Shown here: piece after piece, positions 9,582 through 18,497 of the stretch | Layout of the letters: each line of letters opens with the position of its first letter | Position numbering within the stretch: position 1 is the first letter of the stretch | Assembly (NCBI RefSeq): GCF_021369635.1 | Contig: NZ_JAJNBZ010000028.1 | Span: forward strand, 15,226 to 71,324 | Length of the DNA: 56,099 nucleotides | Direction of reading: 5' to 3' | Source of the DNA: Paenibacillus profundus | GTDB lineage: Bacteria; Bacillota; Bacilli; Paenibacillales; Paenibacillaceae | Notes under the pieces: model-generated | Told to the model about the DNA's origin: nothing | Seen by the model: only the letters and a program-made list of their open reading frames with translations | The model's database searches: none | Made by a program: the position numbers and the translations under genes

Positions 9582-11168
9582 CTACGTTGAAGCATGCGCC
9601 CCGCCTTCCAGTACGAAATGAATGATGTACTGAGTTGACGGCTGTACGAGCGCAACATCGGAACGCCGTACTCCGGGCACCCATACAATTTGTCCGTTAT
9701 GATCCGTCACAATAGGAATGAAGCTTCGCAATGACGGCCCAATTTTAGCATCAACGAACATATCTTGCACTTTTTTGCTGCCGTTTAATCCTTGCACACG
9801 CATCCGATCGCCCGGCTGGCGAGATCGGACATGAAGCGGCCAGCACAATGTGTCTGCATCGAACTGAGCTTCCCAAGCCCGTCCGCGCACGCGCGGGCCC
9901 GCACTAGAGTCACTACTGTCAATGAGATGCCGCATATTCGAAGTTGCATCTCTATCTGCTGCAGCCCTGATCATCCAGTGCAGCATGCTGTTATTAAGCG
10001 GTAACGATAAATGACCCGATGTACTCGTTCTATGTATCGTCAAGCTCTTCACGCAGCGGATATCATCAGAAGCAGAGACATCCTGACGCAGCCACAGCAG
10101 ACGATCATATTCGCGCACGAACGCAACGTCGCGAGAAACATCCATTCTCCATGTGGAAGGGTGTTCTCTTGCCGCCGCATTCCGCAGCGTGTCAATGACA
10201 TCAAAATCAATCTGTTCCGCTTCCCGCGTGAGATAATTTAATATTAGTTTAATCAACCTGCGTTGTAAAGCAACATGTGTATTGCAAAATGTCTTCCGGT
10301 CTAGAAGATAACCCGAGCCAGCATGAGAAACGAATGGACTTCCCTCATCATTGTTTACCGTCTTCACATGTCGTTGAAACAACCTATGCGTTTCTTCCTC
10401 CAACCAGTCGGCCTCATCCCGCAATGTATCCGCCATTCTACATAGAGCAGAGACTAACTGCGGATTTTCGTTCTCTAATAGAGGCAAAATATCTAAACGC
10501 AATCGGTTGCGAGTGTAGTCACGTTTTGTATTGCTGCTATCCGTTACATAAGGAATGTTCCGCATGGCGCACCACTCCAGTATATCCGTCTTCCGCATAT
10601 GAAGCAGCGGCCGAATATACGTAAGTCCGCCCTCCTCGCGCTTCCAAGCCATACCAGCCAGACCGGTGCTTCCAGTTCCGCGCAGCATGCGCATCAGCAC
10701 GGTCTCCGCTTGATCATCGGCATGATGGGCAAGAGCAATATGAGAGGCATCATAACGCTGGGCAACATCCTGCAGAAAAGTGTACCGCAACTCGCGAGCA
10801 GCGGCTTGCGGATTCAGTCCCCGCTGTTCAGCAAGTCCAGGAGCATCGACGCGCGTCATTACGAAAGGGAGTCCCAGCTTCTGTGCCTCCCGCTCCACAA
10901 ACAACGCCTCTTCATCAGATTCCCTGCTGCGAAAGCCGTGATGGACGTGAGCGACAATAAGACGGCCCCTGCCATCTACCTCGCGCTGTTCAATCAATTC
11001 ATGGAGCGCACAGAGAAGCAGCATCGAATCCGGTCCTCCGGACACAGCGACCACGATTGTATCCTCTTCGTGCCACAGAAGACGCTGCTCCGCCGAATCC
11101 TTAAGTCTCACAATCCACTGCTGCCAAGCATAGTCCCTTCCTTGGCCCGGTCTTTCTCCTGGTGCCAT
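9582..11168 (-). CDS. tilS: tRNA(Ile)-lysidine synthetase
   Basis: Modifies C34 of the CAU-anticodon tRNA(Ile) with lysine so that it reads AUA; essential in most bacteria. The N-terminal N-type PP-loop is clear: VVAVSGGPDSMLLLCALHEL (SGGPDS at about 43-48), followed by VAHVHHGFR and LAHHADDQAET. The C-terminal TilS domain has RSRQPGDRMRVQGLNGSKKVQDMFVD-like sequence. At 528 residues it is longer than B. subtilis TilS, with the extra length in the middle region. GGGG upstream of the ATG serves as ribosome site. Conserved place between yabT and hpt. Confidence 0.95.
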   Translation of the reverse strand: MAPGERPGQGRDYAWQQWIVRLKDSAEQRLLWHEEDTIVVAVSGGPDSMLLLCALHELIEQREVDGRGRLIVAHVHHGFRSRESDEEALFVEREAQKLGLPFVMTRVDAPGLAEQRGLNPQAAARELRYTFLQDVAQRYDASHIALAHHADDQAETVLMRMLRGTGSTGLAGMAWKREEGGLTYIRPLLHMRKTDILEWCAMRNIPYVTDSSNTKRDYTRNRLRLDILPLLENENPQLVSALCRMADTLRDEADWLEEETHRLFQRHVKTVNNDEGSPFVSHAGSGYLLDRKTFCNTHVALQRRLIKLILNYLTREAEQIDFDVIDTLRNAAAREHPSTWRMDVSRDVAFVREYDRLLWLRQDVSASDDIRCVKSLTIHRTSTSGHLSLPLNNSMLHWMIRAAADRDATSNMRHLIDSSDSSAGPRVRGRAWEAQFDADTLCWPLHVRSRQPGDRMRVQGLNGSKKVQDMFVDAKIGPSLRSFIPIVTDHNGQIVWVPGVRRSDVALVQPSTQYIIHFVLEGGAHAST

Positions 11169-11271
11169 TGTTCATCCCCGATTTCTGTTCAATATAACTT
11201 CTTACTGATTCAACTCGCAAACATATGTATGAGGCAAAGACTAAAAAACTAGAACTTCGTTATGTTATGTA

Positions 11272-11310
11272 TAAGAGGTTGTTCAAAAAGTTCCCTTTTA
11301 ATCACGTACT
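11272..11310 (-). repeat. Dispersed repeat, copy 4 (inverted, one end only)
   Basis: Reads TAAGAGGTTGTTCAAAAAG then TTCCCTTTTAATCACG on the plus strand, which is the reverse complement of the usual right end. It is the only clear copy in this orientation. It lies between yabT and tilS. Confidence 0.75.
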
Positions 11311-11377
11311 ATAAATAATAAGTACGATCCAAAATCCATTAAGATTCAAACCTTTTCTTTTTTTCAATATAACACAA

Positions 11378-12421
11378 TCACCTCCGTAAATCGAAGCCCC
11401 ATGCCGCCAACGCGATACTTATGACCAGCAGAAATACAGACACGCCAAAAAACCATTTCAACCATAGCGGAGTCGGCCGATGGGGCTTCTTACTCGTCCG
11501 GTATAGTCGATGGCTCAGTTCCTGCCATTGTCGATAAGCTTCCTCTGAAGAGGCGAATGCACCTTTTAGAGCACGCGTAAGCCACGATTCAAAAGGTCTC
11601 AATCGCGGATGGTTGCGCACTAATTCCTGCAAGTCCTTCACATCGCGTGTCTGCGGTAAGCTAGCCTTCAGACGTTCGCGCAATTCTTTCTCGCCAAGAA
11701 TCTGAATCGTCAGTACGGCAAAAGAAAATAAATCGTACCCGCAATCGGCCGATCGGGAGCCTGCGTGCCAGTACCCGCGATCATACAGCTCGGTGAACTG
11801 CTTCACGCTATTCCCCATTGCAGTTAACCCACCATAATCAACAAGCTCGACTGTGCCGTCATCGTTGACAAGCACATTTTCCGCTTTCAGGTCACCGAAC
11901 ACCCAGCCGTGCTGATGGACTTTATTTAGCCTAGCCAATAGCTTCCCCCCGACCAGACCGTACCAGTCGGCTCCGTTCTTATAAATGTACGCCTTCAAGC
12001 TTACACCGGGAACATATCTCATGACGTAAAACGGAATCCGCTGCCCACTCACATCCGCATCGTCAATGTCGACAAGAAAAGGCCTGGCGCCGTGGCGGCC
12101 GACTCGACCGTCCTGTGTGCGGCGCTGGTGCTCCAAAGAACGCAGCGCATTGATTTCAGATTGAAAATCGACCGCATCCACTCCCATCTTGAGTGCAAAT
12201 GACCCCGAACTCCGCTCGCGGTTCTCCTCCATCGCCAGCATGGTCACCAAATAGACGACACCGTTCGCTCCGCGCCCTAGAAGCCGCTCTATACGATACA
12301 CGCGTTCGTTCCACATGCCTTTCAGCACGGTCCCGGGCGCGACGCTGATTTGCCGAACCGCAGTCTTAACGGTATGCAGTTGTCCTCCCGCTTTAAACGA
12401 TGTAGTCACTCCATATCCCAT
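11378..12421 (-). CDS. yabT: Sporulation-associated Ser/Thr protein kinase (YabT-like)
   Basis: Hanks-type kinase. It has the glycine loop LLGRGANGVVYLV, the ATP lysine in SFALKMG, the catalytic loop FGDLKAENVLVNDDG (Asp within GDLKAEN) and a DFG-equivalent VDYGG. A single C-terminal transmembrane helix (WFFGVSVFLLVISIALAAW) ends almost at the C terminus, so no extracellular sensor domain is present, as in B. subtilis YabT. That kinase acts during sporulation and DNA damage, phosphorylating RecA. The start at MGYGV (347 residues) has AAGGAA upstream; an in-frame ATG at 12487 would overlap yabS much more. Confidence 0.85.
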   Translation of the reverse strand: MGYGVTTSFKAGGQLHTVKTAVRQISVAPGTVLKGMWNERVYRIERLLGRGANGVVYLVTMLAMEENRERSSGSFALKMGVDAVDFQSEINALRSLEHQRRTQDGRVGRHGARPFLVDIDDADVSGQRIPFYVMRYVPGVSLKAYIYKNGADWYGLVGGKLLARLNKVHQHGWVFGDLKAENVLVNDDGTVELVDYGGLTAMGNSVKQFTELYDRGYWHAGSRSADCGYDLFSFAVLTIQILGEKELRERLKASLPQTRDVKDLQELVRNHPRLRPFESWLTRALKGAFASSEEAYRQWQELSHRLYRTSKKPHRPTPLWLKWFFGVSVFLLVISIALAAWGFDLRR

Positions 12422-13160
12422 CCGTTCCCGTTCCTTCTTGTTGATACGTTTGCTCCTCGGCTGAGGAAGAGCTTGTATGACTATCATATTGGTAATAATC
12501 GATCACTTTCAAGAGGGCTGGACCCGTCGGCGTTGTCCCCCGCATATTCAGCCGTTGAAATAAGCGCTTTGCGCGGCCGATATCATCCGTCCATTCCAGA
12601 TCTTGTACCGCTTCCTCCCCTCCATGAGGCCCCGGAAAATGAAAGACGCTCAATTCGCTCTTCCCGACCCGTGCCTGCAGACTGAGCATCAAATCGCGTA
12701 TCGCCTCCTCCACCGCAGCCAGCTTCGGCTTCATGCTCGCGCTGGCATCAATTAATAGAGCAACTCTAAGCTGAGACTGCTCGCTCATATCATCCATCAC
12801 ACGCACCACTTCAGCGCGCTGATCCGGAGGGAGCGCTTCAACGCTGTCCGCTCCATCAGCCCCAAGAATTTGCCGCAGCTCCTTATTCATAGCTTGATGA
12901 ATCGTCTGCACGACGGTCTTGCGCGTCATCATCTGAATCGTCTGCGAGAGTTGATGCGACTGCACAATACGGCTGATGCCGCCTCCCGCCTGCGCAATAT
13001 CTTCAATTTCACGTCCGCCCAGCACCCCTATCGTTCCATAATCTACAATGCCGACAACGTTCACCGCAATGCCTAACTCTCTTGCCTGTGCGGCGGCAAC
13101 CGCCGGCTGCACCCCCACGTTGGAACATCCGTCCGTAATGAGTAAGATCTGCTTCATCAT
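12393..13160 (-). CDS. yabS: VWA-domain protein (YabS family)
   Basis: A 255-residue protein between spoIIE and yabT. The MIDAS motif LLIDASASMKPK lies in the second half, followed by RGTTPTGPALLKVI. The part that normally closes a von Willebrand A domain (LLITDGCSNVGVQPAV, ARELGIAVNVVGIV, GGGISRIV) is at the N terminus instead. The domain therefore looks circularly permuted. Function is unknown; co-location with a kinase and the SpoIIE phosphatase suggests a sporulation role. The 3' end overlaps the start of yabT. Confidence 0.85.
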   Translation of the reverse strand: MMKQILLITDGCSNVGVQPAVAAAQARELGIAVNVVGIVDYGTIGVLGGREIEDIAQAGGGISRIVQSHQLSQTIQMMTRKTVVQTIHQAMNKELRQILGADGADSVEALPPDQRAEVVRVMDDMSEQSQLRVALLIDASASMKPKLAAVEEAIRDLMLSLQARVGKSELSVFHFPGPHGGEEAVQDLEWTDDIGRAKRLFQRLNMRGTTPTGPALLKVIDYYQYDSHTSSSSAEEQTYQQEGTGTDGIWSDYIV

Positions 13161-13289
13161 TTCCCATCACCCTCCCATCGTCACTAACAATCTAGTTCCA
13201 GTGTTGCCTTTGATGAGAGAGTTTAACCCTAGCATTGACGCAATGCAGCGAATTGCTAGAGATAATGATGACGAAGCGCTAAATTATTT

Positions 13290-13375
13290 CATGTTCAAAA
13301 AAGTCACTTTCCAGTACGAAGAAGTACAAGTTATCGTAAGAAAACTGCACCGGAAGCACTTCAACCTCTTAAAGG
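13290..13375 (+). repeat. Dispersed repeat, copy 5 (left half, degenerate)
   Basis: Begins ATGTTCAAAAAAGTCACTTT, then GAAGAAGTACAAGTT and CACCGGAAGC. These correspond in order to the left half of copy 12 at 54580. It ends CAACCTCTTAAAGG directly against the spoIIE stop codon. Confidence 0.7.
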
Positions 13376-15880
13376 TTAACTTACCGTAAGTGGACGGTCC
13401 ATTCGATCATGTCCGTTCCAATGCAGAGTGGCCCACTGCGGCTGATGCCGCGTCACCCTCGTTACGACGACCGTCATATCGTCTTCTATCCGCCCGCTGG
13501 AATGGCGAATGACCGTTTCTAACAAAATATCGGCTATCTCCTGCGGATCATCCGTCTCCAGCTCACTGATCAGACGCTTCATCCATAGTTCCTTATTCAC
13601 CGCAGGCCCTGGCGCATCAAAAATGCCATCCGTCATCATGATGAGAATATCATCCGGCTGTAATGAAGAATCAATAAGTTCAATATCAATATCCTGTATG
13701 ATACCTATCGGCAAATTTCCAGAAGAAACTAAACGCACCTCGTTTCCGCTCTTAATAAAGCTTGGAATTGAACCACTTTTCATAAAGGTTGTATTGGCTG
13801 AATATAAATCAATGATTGCCAAATCAACGGTCGCAAACACTTCGTCAGGTGATCGAAGCATCAGCACAGAATTGACCGATTGAATGGCCAGCTTCTCATC
13901 AATGCCCGATTGCAGCAGCTGAGACAGCAGATTCAATGTAGCGCTGCTCTCCATACGGGCCCGCTCTCCGTTGCCCATCCCATCGCTTAAAGCGACTGCA
14001 AACTTTCCGCTTCCGAGCTCCAAAGCGCTGAAGCTATCCCCAGATAACATATCACCTCCCTTCGCCGCACTGGCGAGACCGGTCTCTACTTCAAATGCTT
14101 TGGCCGACACAAAGGTCACCATCCCATGGCCTTCCGTGCCTGTCATCCGCTCTTCACGTACGGCGATATGTTCGCCCAATATATCGGACAAGAGCGGCGC
14201 AATTAATTTGCGGCATTCATCGTAACCATCCGTAAAGGAATGAATCATTTCAATCTCGATACGGCCGGGGTCTAAGGTCAATATGTCGACCCGATGCACA
14301 GACAAGCCCAAATCTTCCATAGCTTGCCGTATTTGTTCCTCCTGCATAAAGAGCTCGCGTCCTTCCCGCTGTATTTCCCGCGCCAAGTCGTCCATCACCT
14401 GCGATACCCCATCCAACTGATCGGCCACGAAATGCCGGCTTTCCTGAATTTGCTTGCGCCAATGCTCATCATGTTGATAGCGAATAGAATGGTCGCGCAG
14501 CAGAGCCATCACCTGTGGTGCCTTCATACAGTGGCTCTTCCACGTCTGGGGCATGTGCTTCTCCTTCCATTCGGTATATTCGGTCTGATTCTCCACCTTG
14601 TGCAGCATTTGCGTCATCACCGTCATCGTCTGCACATATTTGTGGCTCCAGCAGGCCTGGCGCCTAGGACAAGCGGTGCAAGTTATGGCAGACACCGATT
14701 CAACTAGACTATTTGCCTTCTCATCTTCTGTAAGCGGCTCTTCCGTATTGGCCGTCTGCTTGAAGCTGCGTGACAGCTGGCGGAATACTTCCGAGAACTG
14801 CTGCACGCGATCCGCAGTCATATCCCGGACCCGCTTCGCATATTCATGCTGCGACTTCGCATGTTCGCTCGTACCAGGCACATACTTGGCCAAGGTCGAG
14901 CATATGGATTTAGGAGTAAGCAAAAATAGCGCCGCAGCGACGATCGTCTCCCACGTTGAGGCCATCACCTGAATCGGAGGCCCGAGGTAGACGGACAGAA
15001 TCGCTGTCCCGAGCAGCATGCCGAAGGCGACAGCCCAGCGTTTCCCTTCACGCAGAAGCCCGGCCAGAAGCCCGGCAAACGCCAATACGCTCATTTGCGT
15101 CAAGGAGCTCGGCTCGGCGAGGCCCAGAATGAGGCCTAACACAACACCTACGGAAGCTCCAAGCGGAGCGCCGCCGACGAGCGCGAACAGCAGGACGAAA
15201 TATCGCGATAAAATATGATCAAGCTGAAGTGATTGAACCGTCCAGCCTACGGCTCCCGTCATTACAGATGCGAGCAGTATCATTAGGCAAATCATTTCCT
15301 CGATACGCAATGTGTAATTGCGTTTGCTCATCGTCAGCACAGGCAGCGCCTGAATGAATACAAGGGTAAGCACCAGACCGAGGATGGCGTCGGTAAAGTC
15401 CATCAGGAAGGCATACCACGTAAATGTCGTCGATACGAAAGTGACGAATAGCTTTACGATGAGCGTGGCGCTGAACACCATAAACGGAGCCGCATTCATG
15501 TCGGTTCGTTCATAGGCTTTCAATCCGCGGTGCAGAAGGACAATGAGCAAGAGCTGCATTCCCATCATGAGTGTAATCGGCACGGGGGCGAACAAGCTGC
15601 CGGCAAGCAGCGCCGTGCCTACCCATGTTGCCAGCTCACGACGAGTAAAGTAAATAACCGTGAAAAAGGCTGCAGCAAACGGAAACAACTCATTTAAAAT
15701 CATTGCCCGCCCAAGCAAAAAACCGATCAAGACGAACATAATTGTCCACTTGCGTGTGCCAAGGACGCGTCTGAACCGCTCCAAGCGCCATTTGTTTGCG
15801 CTTTGTGCCCACACGCCTTCACCGTCCGTAACACCTTGCCAGCTTTTCTTCGGAAACGGAATTACCTTCGTCTTACTCAT
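13376..15880 (-). CDS. spoIIE: Stage II sporulation protein E (Ser phosphatase)
   Basis: Membrane PP2C-type phosphatase that dephosphorylates SpoIIAA to activate sigma-F and helps build the polar septum. The N-terminal third holds about ten hydrophobic helices. The central region has a cysteine pair typical of the family (ITCTACPRRQACW). The C-terminal PP2C domain has GDSFSALELGSGKFAVALSD with DGMGNG, IMMTDGIFD and DDMTVVV. I start at MSKTKV (834 residues) because AGGTGGTG stands just upstream. The promoter has the 21-bp spacer of Spo0A-activated genes. Confidence 0.96.
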   Translation of the reverse strand: MSKTKVIPFPKKSWQGVTDGEGVWAQSANKWRLERFRRVLGTRKWTIMFVLIGFLLGRAMILNELFPFAAAFFTVIYFTRRELATWVGTALLAGSLFAPVPITLMMGMQLLLIVLLHRGLKAYERTDMNAAPFMVFSATLIVKLFVTFVSTTFTWYAFLMDFTDAILGLVLTLVFIQALPVLTMSKRNYTLRIEEMICLMILLASVMTGAVGWTVQSLQLDHILSRYFVLLFALVGGAPLGASVGVVLGLILGLAEPSSLTQMSVLAFAGLLAGLLREGKRWAVAFGMLLGTAILSVYLGPPIQVMASTWETIVAAALFLLTPKSICSTLAKYVPGTSEHAKSQHEYAKRVRDMTADRVQQFSEVFRQLSRSFKQTANTEEPLTEDEKANSLVESVSAITCTACPRRQACWSHKYVQTMTVMTQMLHKVENQTEYTEWKEKHMPQTWKSHCMKAPQVMALLRDHSIRYQHDEHWRKQIQESRHFVADQLDGVSQVMDDLAREIQREGRELFMQEEQIRQAMEDLGLSVHRVDILTLDPGRIEIEMIHSFTDGYDECRKLIAPLLSDILGEHIAVREERMTGTEGHGMVTFVSAKAFEVETGLASAAKGGDMLSGDSFSALELGSGKFAVALSDGMGNGERARMESSATLNLLSQLLQSGIDEKLAIQSVNSVLMLRSPDEVFATVDLAIIDLYSANTTFMKSGSIPSFIKSGNEVRLVSSGNLPIGIIQDIDIELIDSSLQPDDILIMMTDGIFDAPGPAVNKELWMKRLISELETDDPQEIADILLETVIRHSSGRIEDDMTVVVTRVTRHQPQWATLHWNGHDRMDRPLTVS

Positions 15881-15917
15881 TGCCAAGCACCACCTATTCT
15901 CTGAATTGTGTGCTCTC

Positions 15918-15950
15918 ATTATAGAAAAGGGAATCGAAATAGTTTGTCAT
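15918..15950 (-). promoter_or_regulatory. spoIIE promoter with 21-bp spacer
   Basis: Minus-strand ATGACA (15945-15950) and a perfect TATAAT (15918-15923) separated by exactly 21 bases. B. subtilis spoIIE and spoIIG promoters have such over-long spacers and need Spo0A~P. A degenerate 0A-like TGTCGGAA is at 15976-15983, about 25 bp upstream of the -35. Confidence 0.7.
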
Positions 15951-15983
15951 AATAAGGAATTCCATCCAAAAAACTTTCCGACA

Positions 15984-16351
15984 TCAGTTGAGCCTCGTGC
16001 AAAAAAGCGGACAGGCTCAGCCTGACAAGGGGTTGCGGTCATTTCTCTCTCTTTGCTGAAGCAGTGGCATTGTCACATTTTTGTAACGCTTTCACAGGAA
16101 GCGAAGAAGAATCGGGGGCAAAGCATACAGAATGACGTAGTAACCTGTCGTAAGCGCTGACCCCAACGACAAAAAAAGTACAGCCGACAAACGGCGTGCG
16201 ACGAAACCCCGATTCCGTCACAACGTGGTGGACAGGCATATGACGCTCCCACGGGTGCCGACGAAGGTTGGTCTAGGGGACTCACGGCGTCCAGCTAACG
16301 CAAATAACCTTCCAGACCGCGCAAAGGCGGGAAGGCTTATTGTCGTGCCAT
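15984..16351 (-). other. Gap between yabR terminator and spoIIE promoter; possible structured RNA
   Basis: No convincing gene or tRNA, although B. subtilis has tRNA genes near here. On the minus strand the stretch starts after the yabR terminator and forms several paired blocks (CCTTCC/GGAAGG around CGC-CTTT-GCG; AAGGTT/AACCTT). It ends in a stem CAGGC-TGA-GCCTG followed by CGCTTTTTTG at about 15999-16026. A CcpA cre-like GTGAAAGCGTTACA is near 16082-16096. Coding potential is poor in all frames. Confidence 0.35.
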
Positions 16352-16391
16352 TAAAAAAAGCCGCAATACCGATATTTTCGGCTTGCGGCTT
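16352..16391 (-). terminator. Intrinsic terminator of yabR
   Basis: Inverted repeat AAGCCGCAA/TTGCGGCTT with an inner CCGA-ATAT-TCGG-like helix, followed on the minus strand by a run of seven T. Confidence 0.8.
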
Positions 16392-16407
16392 CCATTTGTT
16401 ATATTCA

Positions 16408-16902
16408 TTACATCCGGCGAGCGCCACGGCCTCCGCGCTTGGATTCCGTGTTCTTCTTCAAAGAAGAAATGCGTTCTTCACTATCCTTAAGGAAGCGCGA
16501 CATTTTATCCTCAAAAGAAGCGAAATTAGGCGACTTGCGTCCCCCCCGGTCCCGGTTCCCTTGTCCATACCTGCCTCCATCTCTTCCTGGACGATCAGGA
16601 CGAGGTCCTGGACGGTCCGGACGGTCCGGTCGAGGTCCTCTTGGAGGTCTCTGTTCCGATGCAGGTTTATCAATAGTTTGCTTAATAGACAAGCCAATCT
16701 TGCCGTCCTTGTCGACGTTAATAACTTTGACCGTGACGATATCGTCAATCTTCAAATGGTCATTCACGTCCTTGACGTAGTTATCGGCAATTTCAGAGAT
16801 GTGAACCAGTCCCGTGACACCTCCCGACAGATCAACGAACGCTCCAAAATGCGTAATACCTGTCACCTTGCCTTCTAACTTGGTGCCCACTTCAATTGTC
16901 AT
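16408..16902 (-). CDS. yabR: S1-domain RNA-binding protein (YabR)
   Basis: 164 residues. The N-terminal S1 fold (residues 1-75) is unmistakable: EGKVTGITHFGAFVDL, GLVHISEIAD, VKVINVDKDGKIGLSIK. It is followed by a low-complexity Arg/Pro/Asp/Gly tract (about 85-120, RPDRPDRPGPRPDRPGR) and a basic tail. This suggests binding to RNA or ribosomes; the target is not known. The flexible tail is longer and more repetitive than in Bacillus. It lies between divIC and spoIIE, the conserved place. Confidence 0.92.
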   Translation of the reverse strand: MTIEVGTKLEGKVTGITHFGAFVDLSGGVTGLVHISEIADNYVKDVNDHLKIDDIVTVKVINVDKDGKIGLSIKQTIDKPASEQRPPRGPRPDRPDRPGPRPDRPGRDGGRYGQGNRDRGGRKSPNFASFEDKMSRFLKDSEERISSLKKNTESKRGGRGARRM

Positions 16903-17026
16903 AGAATAAAATGTTCCTCCCTTAAAATGTTAAACGAAAACATTGATCAACAAAAACAATGCTTATGTGGTGATTATACTGTAACGGCGCGATATTGGTC
17001 AACCGACGGTTGTCCCGATTTTACGC

Positions 17027-17353
17027 CTATTCATCGTGTTTTCGAATGATGACTTCATCAGGCAGTACCATGCCTCGACTTCGCGCAATCTGCAGGATGT
17101 ATTCGGTCGTATTGAGCCGTTCCACCTCCTGCTTCAACTCGTTGCGGACTAGCTCTGCCGCATGCTTTTCTTTCTCGCGCACCTTCAAATCCTCGCGCAA
17201 ATCTTCCATTGTGGACATTTGAGTAATGTACGTATAAGTGCCCCATCCCAAAAACAGTACCATAAAGGCCGTCCACAGACGAAGCCTACGTTTCGCTCCA
17301 GCTATTTTCTTATCGCGATAGCGGTCTGGTGTTCGGGAAACAGACACAGACAT
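17027..17353 (-). CDS. divIC: Cell-division protein DivIC (FtsB family)
   Basis: Bitopic septum protein working with FtsL and DivIB. The 108 residues comprise a basic cytoplasmic N terminus, one transmembrane helix (LWTAFMVLFLGWGTYTYI, about 27-44), and an extracellular coiled coil (MEDLREDLKVREKEKHAAEL). The conserved FtsB-type end follows: TTEYILQIARSRGMVLPDE. The ATG is fixed by AGGAGG seven bases upstream. Gene order yabP-yabQ-divIC-yabR is as in B. subtilis. Confidence 0.93.
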   Translation of the reverse strand: MSVSVSRTPDRYRDKKIAGAKRRLRLWTAFMVLFLGWGTYTYITQMSTMEDLREDLKVREKEKHAAELVRNELKQEVERLNTTEYILQIARSRGMVLPDEVIIRKHDE

Positions 17354-17497
17354 ACGCACACCTCCTTGAGTTCAATCGTCCACTTTAACGTATACCCTCT
17401 ACTGCTCCCTATGAAACGGGCGGTACGGCTCTGCCGTCGTCTGATCAAGGACAATCCGATACTGCGAGGTGAATGAGATTACTAGTCGACACAGTTA

Positions 17498-18139
17498 TTA
17501 TTGCTTATTCTTCGGATGAAGGACGCGTCCAATGAACTGTATACCCCGATTCATCCAAGCAGTGATGCGATGAGCCGTCAGCTTCAGAGTCTGCCCGGTT
17601 CTCAGCATTCGCTCTGTCATACCGAAGCGGTTCCATACCGGCATGACAAGCGGTCGAAACGCCCATAGCACAAGAAGTGCCAGCGGTCTTAAACATTGTA
17701 GCACAATTTTGATAAGGAACATAGCGACCGATTTTAAAAATAAGATGAAGCCCTTGGTAAAAAGCCATATCGCTTTCAACGGCAAAATGATAAGAACGTA
17801 GAGACATCGCAGCACAAAACGTACGATCGCTTTGACCGCCTTGACCAACCACATCACGACTGCGACGGTCATCTTGCTAAGAACGACCGCGTAGAGCCAT
17901 GCCCCACAGGCCAGTCCCAGAAACACGTAAAACCTCAATTCCCCCTGATTGCCCTTGACGAGCATTTGGAACACGAACAGCGTCGCAGCGAGCCAATACA
18001 ATACATCCAAGAATGGTAAAGTCCATCGAGGAAATTTGAATTGCCCCGCTACGACGCGATAGCTGTCATACACCAAGCCCAGCGCCAGCCCGCTCATCAT
18101 CATGAGCAGGACGGTCATCCATTGCGTATACAGGCTCAC
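17498..18139 (-). CDS. yabQ: Spore cortex protein YabQ
   Basis: 213-residue membrane protein needed for cortex formation in B. subtilis. It has hydrophobic helices at about 5-25, 40-60 and 68-88 with motifs LVYDSYRVV and FPRWTLPFLDVLYWL, typical of the family. A long hydrophobic and basic tail follows, beyond the usual domain. The GTG start overlaps the yabP stop by four bases (GTGA), so the two are translationally coupled. Confidence 0.9.
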   Translation of the reverse strand: MSLYTQWMTVLLMMMSGLALGLVYDSYRVVAGQFKFPRWTLPFLDVLYWLAATLFVFQMLVKGNQGELRFYVFLGLACGAWLYAVVLSKMTVAVVMWLVKAVKAIVRFVLRCLYVLIILPLKAIWLFTKGFILFLKSVAMFLIKIVLQCLRPLALLVLWAFRPLVMPVWNRFGMTERMLRTGQTLKLTAHRITAWMNRGIQFIGRVLHPKNKQ

Positions 18140-18423
18140 TTGAATAACTTCCCGAAAAAGCCTTTGGATTTATCTTGAGCGTTCGCGTCCAAATAGGTCA
18201 GGGAGTTGACCGTGCCTTCAATGGCGACGAGTCCTTGATCGAGGCTTAAGTTTTTAATATGCAAATTGTGGCCGCGTATCGTCAGGAACCCGCATTCGGT
18301 ATCCAGCAAGAACTCTTCGCTGTCGAAGCTCTCCACTTTGTTTACTCCGCTAATTTCAAGCAGCTTGCGGTTCAACATTTTAATTTCCTGACGTTTAGCC
18401 GTTGATTTTGTTAATTCGTTCAT
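18136..18423 (-). CDS. yabP: Sporulation protein YabP
   Basis: 95 residues of the YabP/YqfC family. Motifs ISGVNKVESFDSEEFLLDT, GFLTIRGHNLHIKNLSLDQG and VAIEGTVNSLTY match the beta-rich family domain. In B. subtilis yabP and yabQ are needed for spore cortex assembly under sigma-E. A strong AAGGAGGGG ribosome site precedes the ATG. The que genes separate it here from rqcP (yabO), its neighbour in B. subtilis. Confidence 0.92.
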   Translation of the reverse strand: MNELTKSTAKRQEIKMLNRKLLEISGVNKVESFDSEEFLLDTECGFLTIRGHNLHIKNLSLDQGLVAIEGTVNSLTYLDANAQDKSKGFFGKLFK

Positions 18424-18497
18424 AGCATGTACCCCTCCTTCTCAACACTAGCTTATGAAGGGGCCGCAAGAATAGAACTCCGATTGTTGAACAAGCG

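Noticed and set aside
16009..16026. GACAGGCTCAGCCTGAC as an operator
   Set aside because: Better explained as the stem of a terminator-like hairpin because a T run follows on the minus strand.
15984..16351. tRNA genes between yabR and spoIIE, as in B. subtilis
   Set aside because: No T-loop GGTTCRA or acceptor pairing found on either strand.
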